The notes beneath the pieces were generated by a model, which saw nothing but the letters and a program-made list of their open reading frames with translations, searched no databases and was not told the DNA's origin. Below are positions 41,215 to 48,611 of a DNA stretch of 64,000 nt, one piece after another; position 1 is the stretch's first letter, and each line of letters opens with the position of its first letter. The DNA is from Massilia eburnea. GTDB lineage: Bacteria > Pseudomonadota > Gammaproteobacteria > Burkholderiales > Burkholderiaceae_D. The position numbers and the translations under genes were made by a program. The DNA is taken from NCBI RefSeq assembly GCF_009720745.1, contig NZ_WNKX01000002.1, forward strand, positions 248,001 to 312,000. Reading direction: 5' to 3'.

Positions 41215-43032
41215 ATGAAACATCGTATTACCCTCGGCGCGCTGGCCGCCGCCGTTTTGCTGGCGTATGCACCTGTCCACGCCAACGCTGCCGCAGCCAA
41301 GCCGGCTGTGGCGGAAAAAGCCTCCGCCAAAAGCAGTGAGGCAGCGAAGAAGCAGTTCTGGGCATTGGCCGACGAGTACTACGATGCGATCGCAACATTC
41401 GATCCGGTCGGCGCCTCGCAAAACGGCGACAACCGCTTCGACGACCAGCTGGGCACCGCCCTCTGGCCGGCCACGCGCGCCAAGCAGTTCGACCTGTACC
41501 GCGCATTCACCAAGCGCCTGCACGCCATCCCGCGCGGGAAGCTGAACAGCGGCGACCGCACCAGCTACGACGTGATGGCCTATGAGCTGAAGAACTACCT
41601 GGCGTCCGAGCCATTCCCCGACCACCTGCTGCCGATCGACCAGATGAGCAGCATGCCGGTCACGCTGGCGAATTTCGCCGGCGGCGACGGCGCGCAGCCA
41701 CTGACCACGGTCAAGGAATACGAGGCTTACCTGAGCCGCCTGAACCAGCTGCCGGGCTGGATCGACCAGGCCATCGTCAACATGAAGGAAGGCATGGGCA
41801 AAGGCATCACCCAGCCCAAAGCCCTGATCGAAGCCGCGCTGCCGCAATTCCAGAAACTGGTCAGCGATACGCCCGAAAAGAACATCTACTACACGCCGGT
41901 GACCAAGTTCCCGGCCAGCTTCAGCGACGCCGACAAGCAGCGCCTGAGCGCCGCCTACCGCGCCACCGTGGCCGACAAGCTGAACCCGGCGCTGAGCAAG
42001 CTCTCCACCTTCATCGAAAAAGAATACCTGCCGGCCTGCCGCACCAGCACCGGCTGGAGCGCCCTGCCGAACGGCGCCGCGTGGTACAAGGTTCGCATCG
42101 CCGACTCCACCACCACCAGCAAGGGCGCGGAAGAAATCCACCAGACCGGCTTGCGCGAAGTCGCGCGCATCCAGGCCGAATACGCCAAGCTCGGTCCTAA
42201 GCTGGGCTACAACGGCCCTGCCGCCGGCTTGCCGACCTGGGTCGCACAGCAGCCGAAATTCTTCCCGTTCAAGACGGAAGACGAAGTGCAAGCCGTGTAC
42301 CGCAAGCTGAACGACGTGCTGGACACCAAGCTGCCATCGATGTTCACCCTGATCCCGAAGGCCAAGCTGGACCTGCGCCTGGAGCCTGAGCTGAGCCGCG
42401 ACACCGCCTCCGACCACTACACCGCGCCTGCGCTGGACGGCTCGCGTCCGGGCGTGTTCTGGTCCGTGGTCACCGACCCGACCAAGTACGGCAGCCCAGG
42501 CATGACCACCCTCTTCCTGCACGAAGGCAAGCCAGGCCACCACTTCCACATCGCCCTGATGCAGGAACTGGACATGCCGAAGTTCCGCAAATTCGGCGGC
42601 AACAACGCCTTCACCGAAGGCTGGGCGCTGTATGCGGAAACCCTGGGCAAGGAGATGGGCCTGTTCGAAGATCCCGCCCAATACTTCGGCCACCTGAACG
42701 ATGAAATGCTGCGTGCCGTACGCCTGGTGGTCGACACCGGCATGCACGCCAAAGGCTGGACGCGCGAACAATCGATCAAATACATGACCGAAACCCTGGG
42801 CGACGAAAGCGTCGCGCGCAACCAGACCGAGCGCTACATGGCCTGGCCGGCGCAAGCCCTGTCGTACAAGACCGGCGCCCTGAAGATCCAGGAACTGCGT
42901 GCCAAGGCCGAGAAGGCCCTGGGCAGCAAATTCACGCTGGCCAAGTTCCACGCCATCGTGCTGGGCGACGGCACCCTCCCGCTCGCCTTGCTGGAAACCA
43001 AGGTCGACGCCTGGATCGCCGCCACCCGCTAA
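41215..43032 (+). CDS. exported DUF885 family metallopeptidase
   Basis: 605 residues from ATG 41215, which begins a Sec signal (MKHRITLGALAAAVLLAYAPVHANA). The DUF885 zinc-site pattern is HEGKPGHHFH (about 437-446), followed by NAFTEGWALYAE (about 463-474) with the third ligand glutamate, as in M32-like bacterial proteins. The long N-terminal helical half with YDVMAYELKNYL and GWIDQAIVNMKEGM fits the family. It is probably a periplasmic carboxypeptidase-like enzyme; substrates are not known. Followed by the family A palindrome that lies between it and the convergent thioesterase gene. Confidence 0.88.
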   Translation: MKHRITLGALAAAVLLAYAPVHANAAAAKPAVAEKASAKSSEAAKKQFWALADEYYDAIATFDPVGASQNGDNRFDDQLGTALWPATRAKQFDLYRAFTKRLHAIPRGKLNSGDRTSYDVMAYELKNYLASEPFPDHLLPIDQMSSMPVTLANFAGGDGAQPLTTVKEYEAYLSRLNQLPGWIDQAIVNMKEGMGKGITQPKALIEAALPQFQKLVSDTPEKNIYYTPVTKFPASFSDADKQRLSAAYRATVADKLNPALSKLSTFIEKEYLPACRTSTGWSALPNGAAWYKVRIADSTTTSKGAEEIHQTGLREVARIQAEYAKLGPKLGYNGPAAGLPTWVAQQPKFFPFKTEDEVQAVYRKLNDVLDTKLPSMFTLIPKAKLDLRLEPELSRDTASDHYTAPALDGSRPGVFWSVVTDPTKYGSPGMTTLFLHEGKPGHHFHIALMQELDMPKFRKFGGNNAFTEGWALYAETLGKEMGLFEDPAQYFGHLNDEMLRAVRLVVDTGMHAKGWTREQSIKYMTETLGDESVARNQTERYMAWPAQALSYKTGALKIQELRAKAEKALGSKFTLAKFHAIVLGDGTLPLALLETKVDAWIAATR

Positions 43033-43040
43033 CAGCCGTG

Positions 43041-43145
43041 CCCGTGTCCCACCATGGGGTCACACCCGAAATGGGACACGGGCTCGACCAGCGAATAGCT
43101 GGGCCCGTGTCCCGATTCGGGTGTGACCCCATGGTGGGACACGGG
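43041..43145. repeat. nested 42-base inverted repeat between convergent genes (family A)
   Basis: Arm 43041-43082 and arm 43104-43145 are reverse complements at 40 of 42 positions around a 21-base loop. Each arm is itself bounded by CCCGTGTCCC and GGGACACGGG, so four copies of that 10-mer word are present. The arms contain CACCATGGGGTCACACCC. The whole fills the spacer between the DUF885 stop (43032) and the thioesterase stop (43156) and could end transcription from both sides, although no T-run follows. Confidence 0.9.
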
Positions 43146-43155
43146 CTGGGCAGTT

Positions 43156-43599
43156 TCACTTTTTCAGGGCGTAGCGCTTGATGCGCTTGAGCACGAGCTC
43201 CGGCAGCGCGGTGATCTGCTTGGCGTGGTTGGCGAATACGATCTGCTGCCGGCCTACCGATACGGGATGCCCTTCGGAATAAAAGCGGAATTCCAACCAG
43301 AATGAACATTTCCGCACATCGTAAGTATTCATTTCGCAAGACACTTCCTGGAATGGAAAAGTCTCTTGCAAATAATCATTCTCCGCATGCTTGGTGATAA
43401 ATACCCCCTCTGCCTGCAGCATGTCGCGCGAAATACATTCATAAAACCATTTTTCCCGGCAAATACCCTGCCATTCGAAATAACGCGCGAAATAAGTATT
43501 GCCGTAAGCGTTTGAATCTTTGAGGAAAATCGCAATCTTGTGGTGGAAAGTCATTTCGGCTGCTGCTGGGGCGTCGGGGGCTGGGACGTGCACGTACAT
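43156..43599 (-). CDS. hotdog-fold acyl-CoA thioesterase
   Basis: 147 residues. The 4HBT-type signature KDSNAYGNTYFARYFEW (about residues 27-43) followed by QGICREKWF resembles the thioesterases that release polyene products from enediyne and related polyketide synthases more than the YbgC type. The C-terminal strands (SFWLEFRFYSEG, QQIVFANHAK) complete the hotdog. No polyketide or fatty acid synthase genes are nearby. Codon use in the middle (43300-43550) is clearly more AT-rich than in neighbouring genes, hinting at acquisition or weak selection on codons. It ends against the family A palindrome. Confidence 0.75.
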   Translation of the reverse strand: MYVHVPAPDAPAAAEMTFHHKIAIFLKDSNAYGNTYFARYFEWQGICREKWFYECISRDMLQAEGVFITKHAENDYLQETFPFQEVSCEMNTYDVRKCSFWLEFRFYSEGHPVSVGRQQIVFANHAKQITALPELVLKRIKRYALKK

Positions 43600-43746
43600 A
43601 GGACTATTTCTCCATAAAAGTAAAACGGCTTAGTGCCAGCCCTTACTTTTTCTTATCTGCGCGCCGAACTATTGATATTCCTCAATACTTGTCCAATTTC
43701 TTGACAATAAGCTGTTAACAATCTGTTCATCAGCTGAGGAAACTCA

Positions 43747-45168
43747 ATGTATGCGTTAATACCGGCATTGGTCTCAGCCCTGTTTATTGGCTATGGGCTG
43801 TATGTGTTGCGCTCGCGCGGCCCGAACCGGGTCGGCCTGACGTTTTTCGCGGTCTGCGCGACCACCTTCTTCTGGCAGGCCAGCTGGGCCCTGCTGTTCC
43901 TGACCCGTAACCAGGACACCGCCATGGCCCTGGCGCGCCTGGGCTACCTGCCGATCCTGTTCCTGCCCACCACGCTGTACCACTTCATCATCGAGCTGAC
44001 CGGCGCCCGCGATGAAAAGCCCGGGCTGTACATCAGCTATCTGTTTGCCTGCGGCCTGGGCTTGCTGCTGCCGACCACGGACCTGATGCTGTCCGGCCTG
44101 CAGCACTACTTCTATGGCGCCTATCCCAAGGCCGGCTTGCTGCATCCGCTGCACCTGGCGCAGACCGTGCTTGTGATTGGCCGCGCCTTGCTGCTGTTGT
44201 ACCGCCGCCAGCAGCTTGCCGTGTCGACCGAGCGCACGCGGCTGCGCTATGTGCTGCTCAGCATCCTGATCTATTTTGGCGCCGCCAGCGATTACCTGTG
44301 CAACTACGGTGTCGAGATGTATCCGCCGGGCGTGGCCTTCATCGTCGCGTCGCTGGGACTGATCGCGCAAGCCATCGTGCGCCACAACCTGCTGGCCGAT
44401 CCGATGGCCGCCGCGGCTTCCATCGCGCACGAGATGCGCACGCCGCTGGCCAGCATTCGCAGCCAGACCCGCATCCTGGCGCGTAACCTGCCGGAACTGA
44501 TCGCGGGCTACCGGCCCGATCACCAGGGCGCCCTGGGTGCACGCCAGCTGGAACACCTGGGCGAGATCGCGCGCAGCATCGATGCCGAAGTGTCGCGCTC
44601 CAACTTCATCGTCGACATGCTGCTCGCCTCGGCGCGCGACGGCGTCATGAAGCGCGAGAGCTTCGCCGTGCATTCGGTCAGCGTGTGCGTGGACGAGGCG
44701 ATGGCTTGCTATCCCTTCTCCGGCGCCGAGCGCTCTCAGGTGCGGGTGGCGATCCGCAACGAGTTCAGCTTCCACGGTTCGGACGTACTGCTGATGTTCG
44801 TGCTGTACAACCTGCTGAAGAACGCGCTGCAAGCCGTCAAGCTCAAAGGGACTGGCGCGGTGGATGTGGAATGCTATTCACGCGGTGCGCTCAACTGGCT
44901 GGTGGTGACGGACAACGGACAGGGCATTACCCCCGACGTGCTGCCCCATGTGTTCGAGCCGTTCTACACCACGCATTGCAGCGGTGGCGGCACCGGCATG
45001 GGCCTGGCCTTCTGCAAGCGGGTAGTGACGGCCTTTGGCGGCGAGATCGGCTGCGAGTCGGAAGCCGGCCGCTACACGCGGGTGGCGATCAGCCTGCCGC
45101 GCACCCTGTCCTCACCACGCCACGCGTCCCGTCAGCATGTCGCGGAACATTACCCAATCGCCCATTAG
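43747..45168 (+). CDS. sensor histidine kinase with 7TM-type sensor, CqsS-like
   Basis: 473 residues. Six to seven hydrophobic segments occupy residues 3-215, then the H box SIAHEMRTPLASIRSQ with phospho-histidine H228, dimerisation helices with SNFIVDMLLASAR, and an ATPase domain with N box LLKNALQAVK, G1 VTDNGQGI, F box FEPFYTT and G2 GTGMGLAFCK. The membrane topology and the IVDMLL and FVLYNLLKNAL segments recall CqsS/JqsS kinases that sense alpha-hydroxyketones, but no receiver domain and no cqsA gene are present. GAGGAAAC is the ribosome site and TTGACA at 43701-43706 a likely -35. The 3' end overlaps the convergent DUF962 gene by 57 bases. Confidence 0.87.
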   Translation: MYALIPALVSALFIGYGLYVLRSRGPNRVGLTFFAVCATTFFWQASWALLFLTRNQDTAMALARLGYLPILFLPTTLYHFIIELTGARDEKPGLYISYLFACGLGLLLPTTDLMLSGLQHYFYGAYPKAGLLHPLHLAQTVLVIGRALLLLYRRQQLAVSTERTRLRYVLLSILIYFGAASDYLCNYGVEMYPPGVAFIVASLGLIAQAIVRHNLLADPMAAAASIAHEMRTPLASIRSQTRILARNLPELIAGYRPDHQGALGARQLEHLGEIARSIDAEVSRSNFIVDMLLASARDGVMKRESFAVHSVSVCVDEAMACYPFSGAERSQVRVAIRNEFSFHGSDVLLMFVLYNLLKNALQAVKLKGTGAVDVECYSRGALNWLVVTDNGQGITPDVLPHVFEPFYTTHCSGGGTGMGLAFCKRVVTAFGGEIGCESEAGRYTRVAISLPRTLSSPRHASRQHVAEHYPIAH

Positions 45169-45417
45169 GCTGAACAGGGGATACTTGAAGGTGGCCGGCC
45201 GGTTGTGTTCGAAGAAGAAGTGGCCAACCCAGGCAAAGCCGTAACCGACCACGGGCAGCAGCCACAGCAGCGCCAGCTCGCCCGTCACCATGGCCGCGGC
45301 CAGCAGCAGCAGGACGATGCTGGAGCCGGCGAAATGCAGGCGGCGGCAGGTGCTGTTGGCGTGCTCCTGCAGGTAGTAGGGGTAGAACTCTTCAAACGTC
45401 GTGTAACGCGTCTCCAT
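45112..45417 (-). CDS. DUF962 (Mpo1-like) membrane protein
   Basis: 101 residues, the usual size of bacterial DUF962 proteins. The N-terminal YPYYLQEHANSTCRRLHFAG and the central HFFFEHNRPATF contain the conserved histidines that in yeast Mpo1 bind iron for alpha-oxidation of 2-hydroxy fatty acids. Two hydrophobic helices (about 31-47 and 48-65) place it in the inner membrane. The C-terminal PLFSLMGDWVMFRDML is conserved in the family. Its start lies inside the end of the upstream winged-helix gene (26-base overlap), so the two are co-expressed; its end overlaps the kinase gene. Confidence 0.85.
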   Translation of the reverse strand: METRYTTFEEFYPYYLQEHANSTCRRLHFAGSSIVLLLLAAAMVTGELALLWLLPVVGYGFAWVGHFFFEHNRPATFKYPLFSLMGDWVMFRDMLTGRVAW

Positions 45418-46027
45418 GGCCTTCCTCCGGGTGGACTTCCTTGATAATGCGATCGAGGTCGGTATCGTCGCCCAGCACGAACACCTTGCGTTCGGACAGC
45501 ATCTTGAGGATGAAGGGCTGCTCTTCGCGCAGGCGGCGCTGGAAGTCGTCGACCGAATACAGGTTGGGATTGATCTTGCGCCGCAGCAGCCGCTCCGCCA
45601 CCGGCAGCCTGCTCAGCAGCTCGCCATAGGTGGTGTTCTCGCCGATCAGCAACAGCTCGACCGGGGCGCTGGAATCTTCCGCCTGCTTGACCGTGGTGCC
45701 ATAGACGAAGGCCACGCTGAGCTGCCTGCGCATCGGCGCCAGCGCGGAATTGAGTACGCTGACCAGGCCGAAGGTTTTCTTGACCAGGCTGGCCAGCTCG
45801 GCATACACGATATTGTCTTTGTTGGGGCGGAACTGGCGCACATTGCCGATGCGTTCGGAGACGATCAGGCCGGATTCGTGCAGGCGCTTGAGTTCGCGCT
45901 GTGCGGATGCGCTGCCCAGCCCCGTCAAGCGCATGATTTCGTTGAGGTGGAATCCCTCATTCACGCGCACGAACAGCAAGCCCAACAGCTTTTGCTGGGC
46001 CGGTGTAAACAGGGCCGAAGCGATCAT
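45392..46027 (-). CDS. winged-helix regulator fused to degenerate nucleotidyltransferase domain
   Basis: 211 residues from the ATG at 46027. Residues 8-70 form a winged helix (FTPAQQKLLGLLF, LNEIMRLTGLGSASAQREL, SGLIVSERIGNVRQFRPN). Residues about 100-190 align in style with MNT-type nucleotidyltransferases: VAFVYGTTVKQAEDSSAPVELLLIG stands where GS-x-ARGE-x-SDIDLLV is usual. The first catalytic aspartate is replaced (A-P-V-E instead of S-D-I-D), so catalysis is unlikely and the domain may sense or bind. Co-expressed with DUF962. A direct repeat of the sigma-54 box word lies just upstream of its start. Confidence 0.75.
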   Translation of the reverse strand: MIASALFTPAQQKLLGLLFVRVNEGFHLNEIMRLTGLGSASAQRELKRLHESGLIVSERIGNVRQFRPNKDNIVYAELASLVKKTFGLVSVLNSALAPMRRQLSVAFVYGTTVKQAEDSSAPVELLLIGENTTYGELLSRLPVAERLLRRKINPNLYSVDDFQRRLREEQPFILKMLSERKVFVLGDDTDLDRIIKEVHPEEGHGDALHDV

Positions 46028-46040
46028 GAGCCAAATATTA

Positions 46041-46055
46041 GCATGGCATTTGCAC
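46041..46055. repeat. 15-bp direct repeat, first copy
   Basis: GCATGGCATTTGCAC occurs here and identically at 46196-46210. The second copy is part of a good sigma-54 promoter; this copy has A-G instead of G-G at the -24 position and is thus a weaker match. It lies 14 bases upstream of the divergent winged-helix gene. Confidence 0.7.
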
Positions 46056-46092
46056 CCGCCGCCAGATCGGCGTCGGCATCCGTGAGTCGAAC

Positions 46093-46106
46093 TGAAGCCG
46101 GCTTCA
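46093..46106. promoter_or_regulatory. enhancer-like palindrome 1 (putative UAS)
   Basis: TGAAGCCGGCTTCA is a perfect 14-bp palindrome. Its centre is about 108 bases upstream of the -12 GC of the sigma-54 promoter and 32 bases (about three helical turns) from the second copy. Spacing fits a bound dimer of a sigma-54 activator such as that encoded at 51817-53181. Confidence 0.6.
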
Positions 46107-46124
46107 CACCGCAAGGCGGCTCAG

Positions 46125-46138
46125 TGAAGCCGGCTTCC
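46125..46138. promoter_or_regulatory. enhancer-like palindrome 2 (putative UAS)
   Basis: TGAAGCCGGCTTCC repeats the first site with one change at the last base. Its centre is about 76 bases upstream of the -12 element. Paired, phased dyads upstream of a -24/-12 promoter are the normal arrangement for bacterial enhancer-binding proteins. Confidence 0.6.
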
Positions 46139-46193
46139 TTCCTTCTGCTTTTCCTTTCCCCACGCCCCCTCTCAAGGGTCGTAACAAATCGGC

Positions 46194-46209
46194 AGGCATG
46201 GCATTTGCA
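46194..46209 (+). promoter_or_regulatory. sigma-54 (-24/-12) promoter of the five-gene cluster
   Basis: AGGCAT-GGCAT-TTGCA: the GG (46195-46196) and GC (46207-46208) are exactly 12 bases apart, as required by sigma-54, and only the first base departs from TGGCA-N-TTGCA. Transcription would start near 46219, about 50 bases before the ATG at 46271. Confidence 0.6.
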
Positions 46210-46270
46210 CATCACCCGGCATGGGCGCATAGCCGTTCATCCACCGATGTCCTTTTATGAGGAGCAAGTC

Positions 46271-47251
46271 ATGCACAACACTGATCGCATCCAGCAATTC
46301 ATGGAAGCAGGCGAATTTGCACCTGCCTATGCCCAGGGCGAGTTCCCTCAGGAATATGCCCAGCAGGAGTATGCCGGACAGCAGGAGTACGGCGGCTACC
46401 AAGGCGAATATGCGCCGACCTTTGAGGCTGAATATCTTGGTGAGCTGGTCAATCCGATGACCGGCGAGATCAACCAGGAAGCCGAACTCGCCATGGCTGC
46501 CGAACTGCTGTCTGCCAGCAACCAGCAGGAGCTGGACCATTTCCTGGGCGGCCTGGTACGCAATCTGGGACGCACCTTCCGCCGCGTCGCCGCGTCGCCC
46601 CTGGGTTCCATGCTGGGCAATGCGCTGAAAGGCGTGGCGCGCGCGGCGCTGCCAACCCTGGGCGGTGCGCTGGGCAGCCTGATCCCGATTCCCGGCGTCG
46701 GTACTGCGCTGGGCGCCGCTGCCGGCAATATGGCCAAGAACGCGCTGGGGCTGGAGATGGAAGGCTGGTCCAACGAAGACCGTGAGTTCGAGGTGGCGCG
46801 CCGTATCGTGCGCATCGGTATCGAAGGCGCACGCGCCATGGATGGCCTGCCCGAAGGTGAATTCACCAACCAGCAGGAAATCGGCGGCATCCTGAGCAGC
46901 ATCGCCGGCAAGATCCTTCCCTCCATCGGCAATATCGGTTCGGCCGTGCTGAACGGCTTGACCGGCCAGGCAGCGAGCGGCGGGCAAGCCAGCGGCGGCC
47001 TGTCGGGCGGCATGCGCGTGACCAGCCCCGGTGGATGGAATGTGCAACTGGGCGGACAGGCTGGCGGCCAGGCTTCGGCCGGTTCCGCAGTCGGCATCAA
47101 CACGCCGGCCCCGCGCGTGCCCTTCCAGCCAAGCTATCGTCCGGGCATGACGCCCAACCTGCCGGTTCCCGGCGCCGCCGGCCACCAGCGTTCAGGCGCC
47201 TGGCGCAAGATCGGCCGCAACGTCATCCTGTACAACGTGTACTCGCGCTGA
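46271..47251 (+). CDS. EY-rich, glycine-zipper protein of unknown function (cluster gene 1)
   Basis: 326 residues from ATG 46271, preceded by GAGGAG at 7 bases. I do not recognise a named family. Residues 14-58 are low-complexity with repeated EF/EY steps (GEFPQEYAQQEY, GEYAPTFEAEYLGE), a Tyr/Glu/Gln-rich head. Residues 85-160 are amphipathic then Gly/Ala-rich (LPTLGGALGSLIPIPGVGTA), a glycine-zipper-like stretch that could insert in or oligomerise on membranes. Then comes a charged helix (SNEDREFEVARRIVRIG), a second Gly/Ala zone (about 205-255) and a basic end WRKIGRNVILYNVYSR. No signal peptide. It heads a five-gene operon with a 20-base gap to the next gene; a secreted or self-assembling structural role is a guess. 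Confidence 0.75.
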   Translation: MHNTDRIQQFMEAGEFAPAYAQGEFPQEYAQQEYAGQQEYGGYQGEYAPTFEAEYLGELVNPMTGEINQEAELAMAAELLSASNQQELDHFLGGLVRNLGRTFRRVAASPLGSMLGNALKGVARAALPTLGGALGSLIPIPGVGTALGAAAGNMAKNALGLEMEGWSNEDREFEVARRIVRIGIEGARAMDGLPEGEFTNQQEIGGILSSIAGKILPSIGNIGSAVLNGLTGQAASGGQASGGLSGGMRVTSPGGWNVQLGGQAGGQASAGSAVGINTPAPRVPFQPSYRPGMTPNLPVPGAAGHQRSGAWRKIGRNVILYNVYSR

Positions 47252-47271
47252 CATGCGCCGGGGAGACCGCC

Positions 47272-48585
47272 ATGTCGCATGCCCAAGCCATCCGCATGAT
47301 CGAATACGAGGCGCACTCGCTGCTCGAACGCCTCAACGAAGTGCGGCCCTTCGCGCTGACCTTGCCGATGGTGGCAGCCGCCGCGCCTTCGGTGGCGGCG
47401 CAGGCGGCCATCGAAAAATTCCTGGCCGACGGCCGCAGCCAGCTGCGCAAGCTGGCGCGCCGTTTCCTGCACTGGCTGCATTCACCGGCTGGCAATGGAG
47501 CGGCGCCGGACCTGGTGCAGCGCCGCTATGCGATCGTGCGCATGCGCTTCCTGGACATGCTGACACAATTCGACGTGTTTGCCGATGCACTGGCGGAACG
47601 CAGCCAGCACAATTACGGCGAGTGGCTGGGTGGGCTGGACGTGCTAGCGGCGGATGCATTGCAATTGCCCTGCCGTCCCTACTTCAACCCGCCGGTGATC
47701 TGCCACCTGGACCGCGAACCCGGCGCCGCCATCCGCCGCGTGCGGGCGCGCATGCCGGGGGGGGGATTGACGCCGGTCGCCATTATCCGCATGCCGCGCG
47801 AGCGCATGGTCGGCAGCGCCATCGCTTCATCGCTGGTGCATGAAGTGGGGCACCAGGGCGCGGCCTTGCTGGAATTGGTGGAACAGCTGCAAGCCGCGCT
47901 GGCGCAGATGGCAGCGGCGCGGCCAGCGCAGCGCCAGTGCTGGCTGTGCCTGCGCATCTGGCTGTCGGAAATCATCGCCGACTTCTGGAGCGTGGCGCGC
48001 GTCGGCATCACGTCCACGCAAGGCTTGATGAGCGTGGTCAGCCTGCCGGCTGCCTTCGTCACGCGCTTTTCCGTCGACGACCCGCATCCGCCGCCATGGA
48101 TCAGGGTCAAGATCAGCGCCGCCATCGGCAACGCGCTGTACCCCGACCAGCAATGGCAGCAGCTGGCCGATACCTGGGACGCACTGTACCCGCTGCACCA
48201 GGCGGCGCCGCAGGATGCCGCTGCCTTCCGCGAACTGGAACGCGTGATCCCCGAGTTCGCCGCGCTGCTGGCAGGCTTCCGTCCCGCCGGTCTCGGCGGG
48301 ATGGCCCTGGCCCAGGCTTTCCCGCTGGCGTACTGTGCGCCGGCGCGCCTGCGCAGCCTGTGGCAGGAGCAGCGCCGCAACAAAGGCACGCTGGCCCTGC
48401 TGCCGCCGACCCAGGCTTGCGCCGCCATCGGCCAGGCCAAGTTCGACGGCTGGATCAGCGCCACCGAGGAAGTTGCCCTGCTGCGCCGCCTGCTGCGCTT
48501 CTGGGCCCTGCACAGCACCATCGACGCTCGCACCGTTTGCGCCCAGGCGCGCCCGGCCCCGCCGGCCCTGGCCATCGCCTTCTAA
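47272..48585 (+). CDS. HEXXH metalloprotease-like protein (cluster gene 2)
   Basis: 437 residues from ATG 47272 (GGGGAGA ribosome site). The zinc-binding signature is HEVGH at residues 190-194 in SSLVHEVGHQGAALLEL, with a downstream glutamate in LSEIIADFWSVA (E233), the pattern of gluzincin-like peptidases. No signal peptide or transmembrane helix is evident. The rest is helical with no named domain that I recognise. A run of nine G residues (47757-47765) inside codons 162-165 could slip. It is translationally near both neighbours (20-base and 26-base gaps), so it belongs to the cluster and may process one of the other products. Confidence 0.75.
   Translation: MSHAQAIRMIEYEAHSLLERLNEVRPFALTLPMVAAAAPSVAAQAAIEKFLADGRSQLRKLARRFLHWLHSPAGNGAAPDLVQRRYAIVRMRFLDMLTQFDVFADALAERSQHNYGEWLGGLDVLAADALQLPCRPYFNPPVICHLDREPGAAIRRVRARMPGGGLTPVAIIRMPRERMVGSAIASSLVHEVGHQGAALLELVEQLQAALAQMAAARPAQRQCWLCLRIWLSEIIADFWSVARVGITSTQGLMSVVSLPAAFVTRFSVDDPHPPPWIRVKISAAIGNALYPDQQWQQLADTWDALYPLHQAAPQDAAAFRELERVIPEFAALLAGFRPAGLGGMALAQAFPLAYCAPARLRSLWQEQRRNKGTLALLPPTQACAAIGQAKFDGWISATEEVALLRRLLRFWALHSTIDARTVCAQARPAPPALAIAF
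47757..47765 (+). repeat. nine-G homopolymer inside coding sequence
   Basis: The bases encode P-G-G-G (residues 162-165) of the metalloprotease-like protein, 25 codons before its HEVGH site. A slip of one base would remove the active site. This is either a phase-variation tract or simply a high-GC coincidence. Confidence 0.6.
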
Positions 48586-48611
48586 TCCGTTTGCTAGCAA
48601 AGGAGCACACC

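Noticed and set aside
41206..42951. 581-codon minus-strand open frame opposite the DUF885 gene
   Set aside because: Shadow; the plus frame has HEGKPGHH and a signal peptide.
46041..46055. Second sigma-54 promoter at the first direct repeat
   Set aside because: The -24 position has AG instead of GG; kept only as a repeat.
45416..46270. Long N-terminal extension of the EY-rich protein
   Set aside because: In frame but reads through the antisense of two genes, while the ATG at 46271 has a strong ribosome site and follows the sigma-54 promoter.
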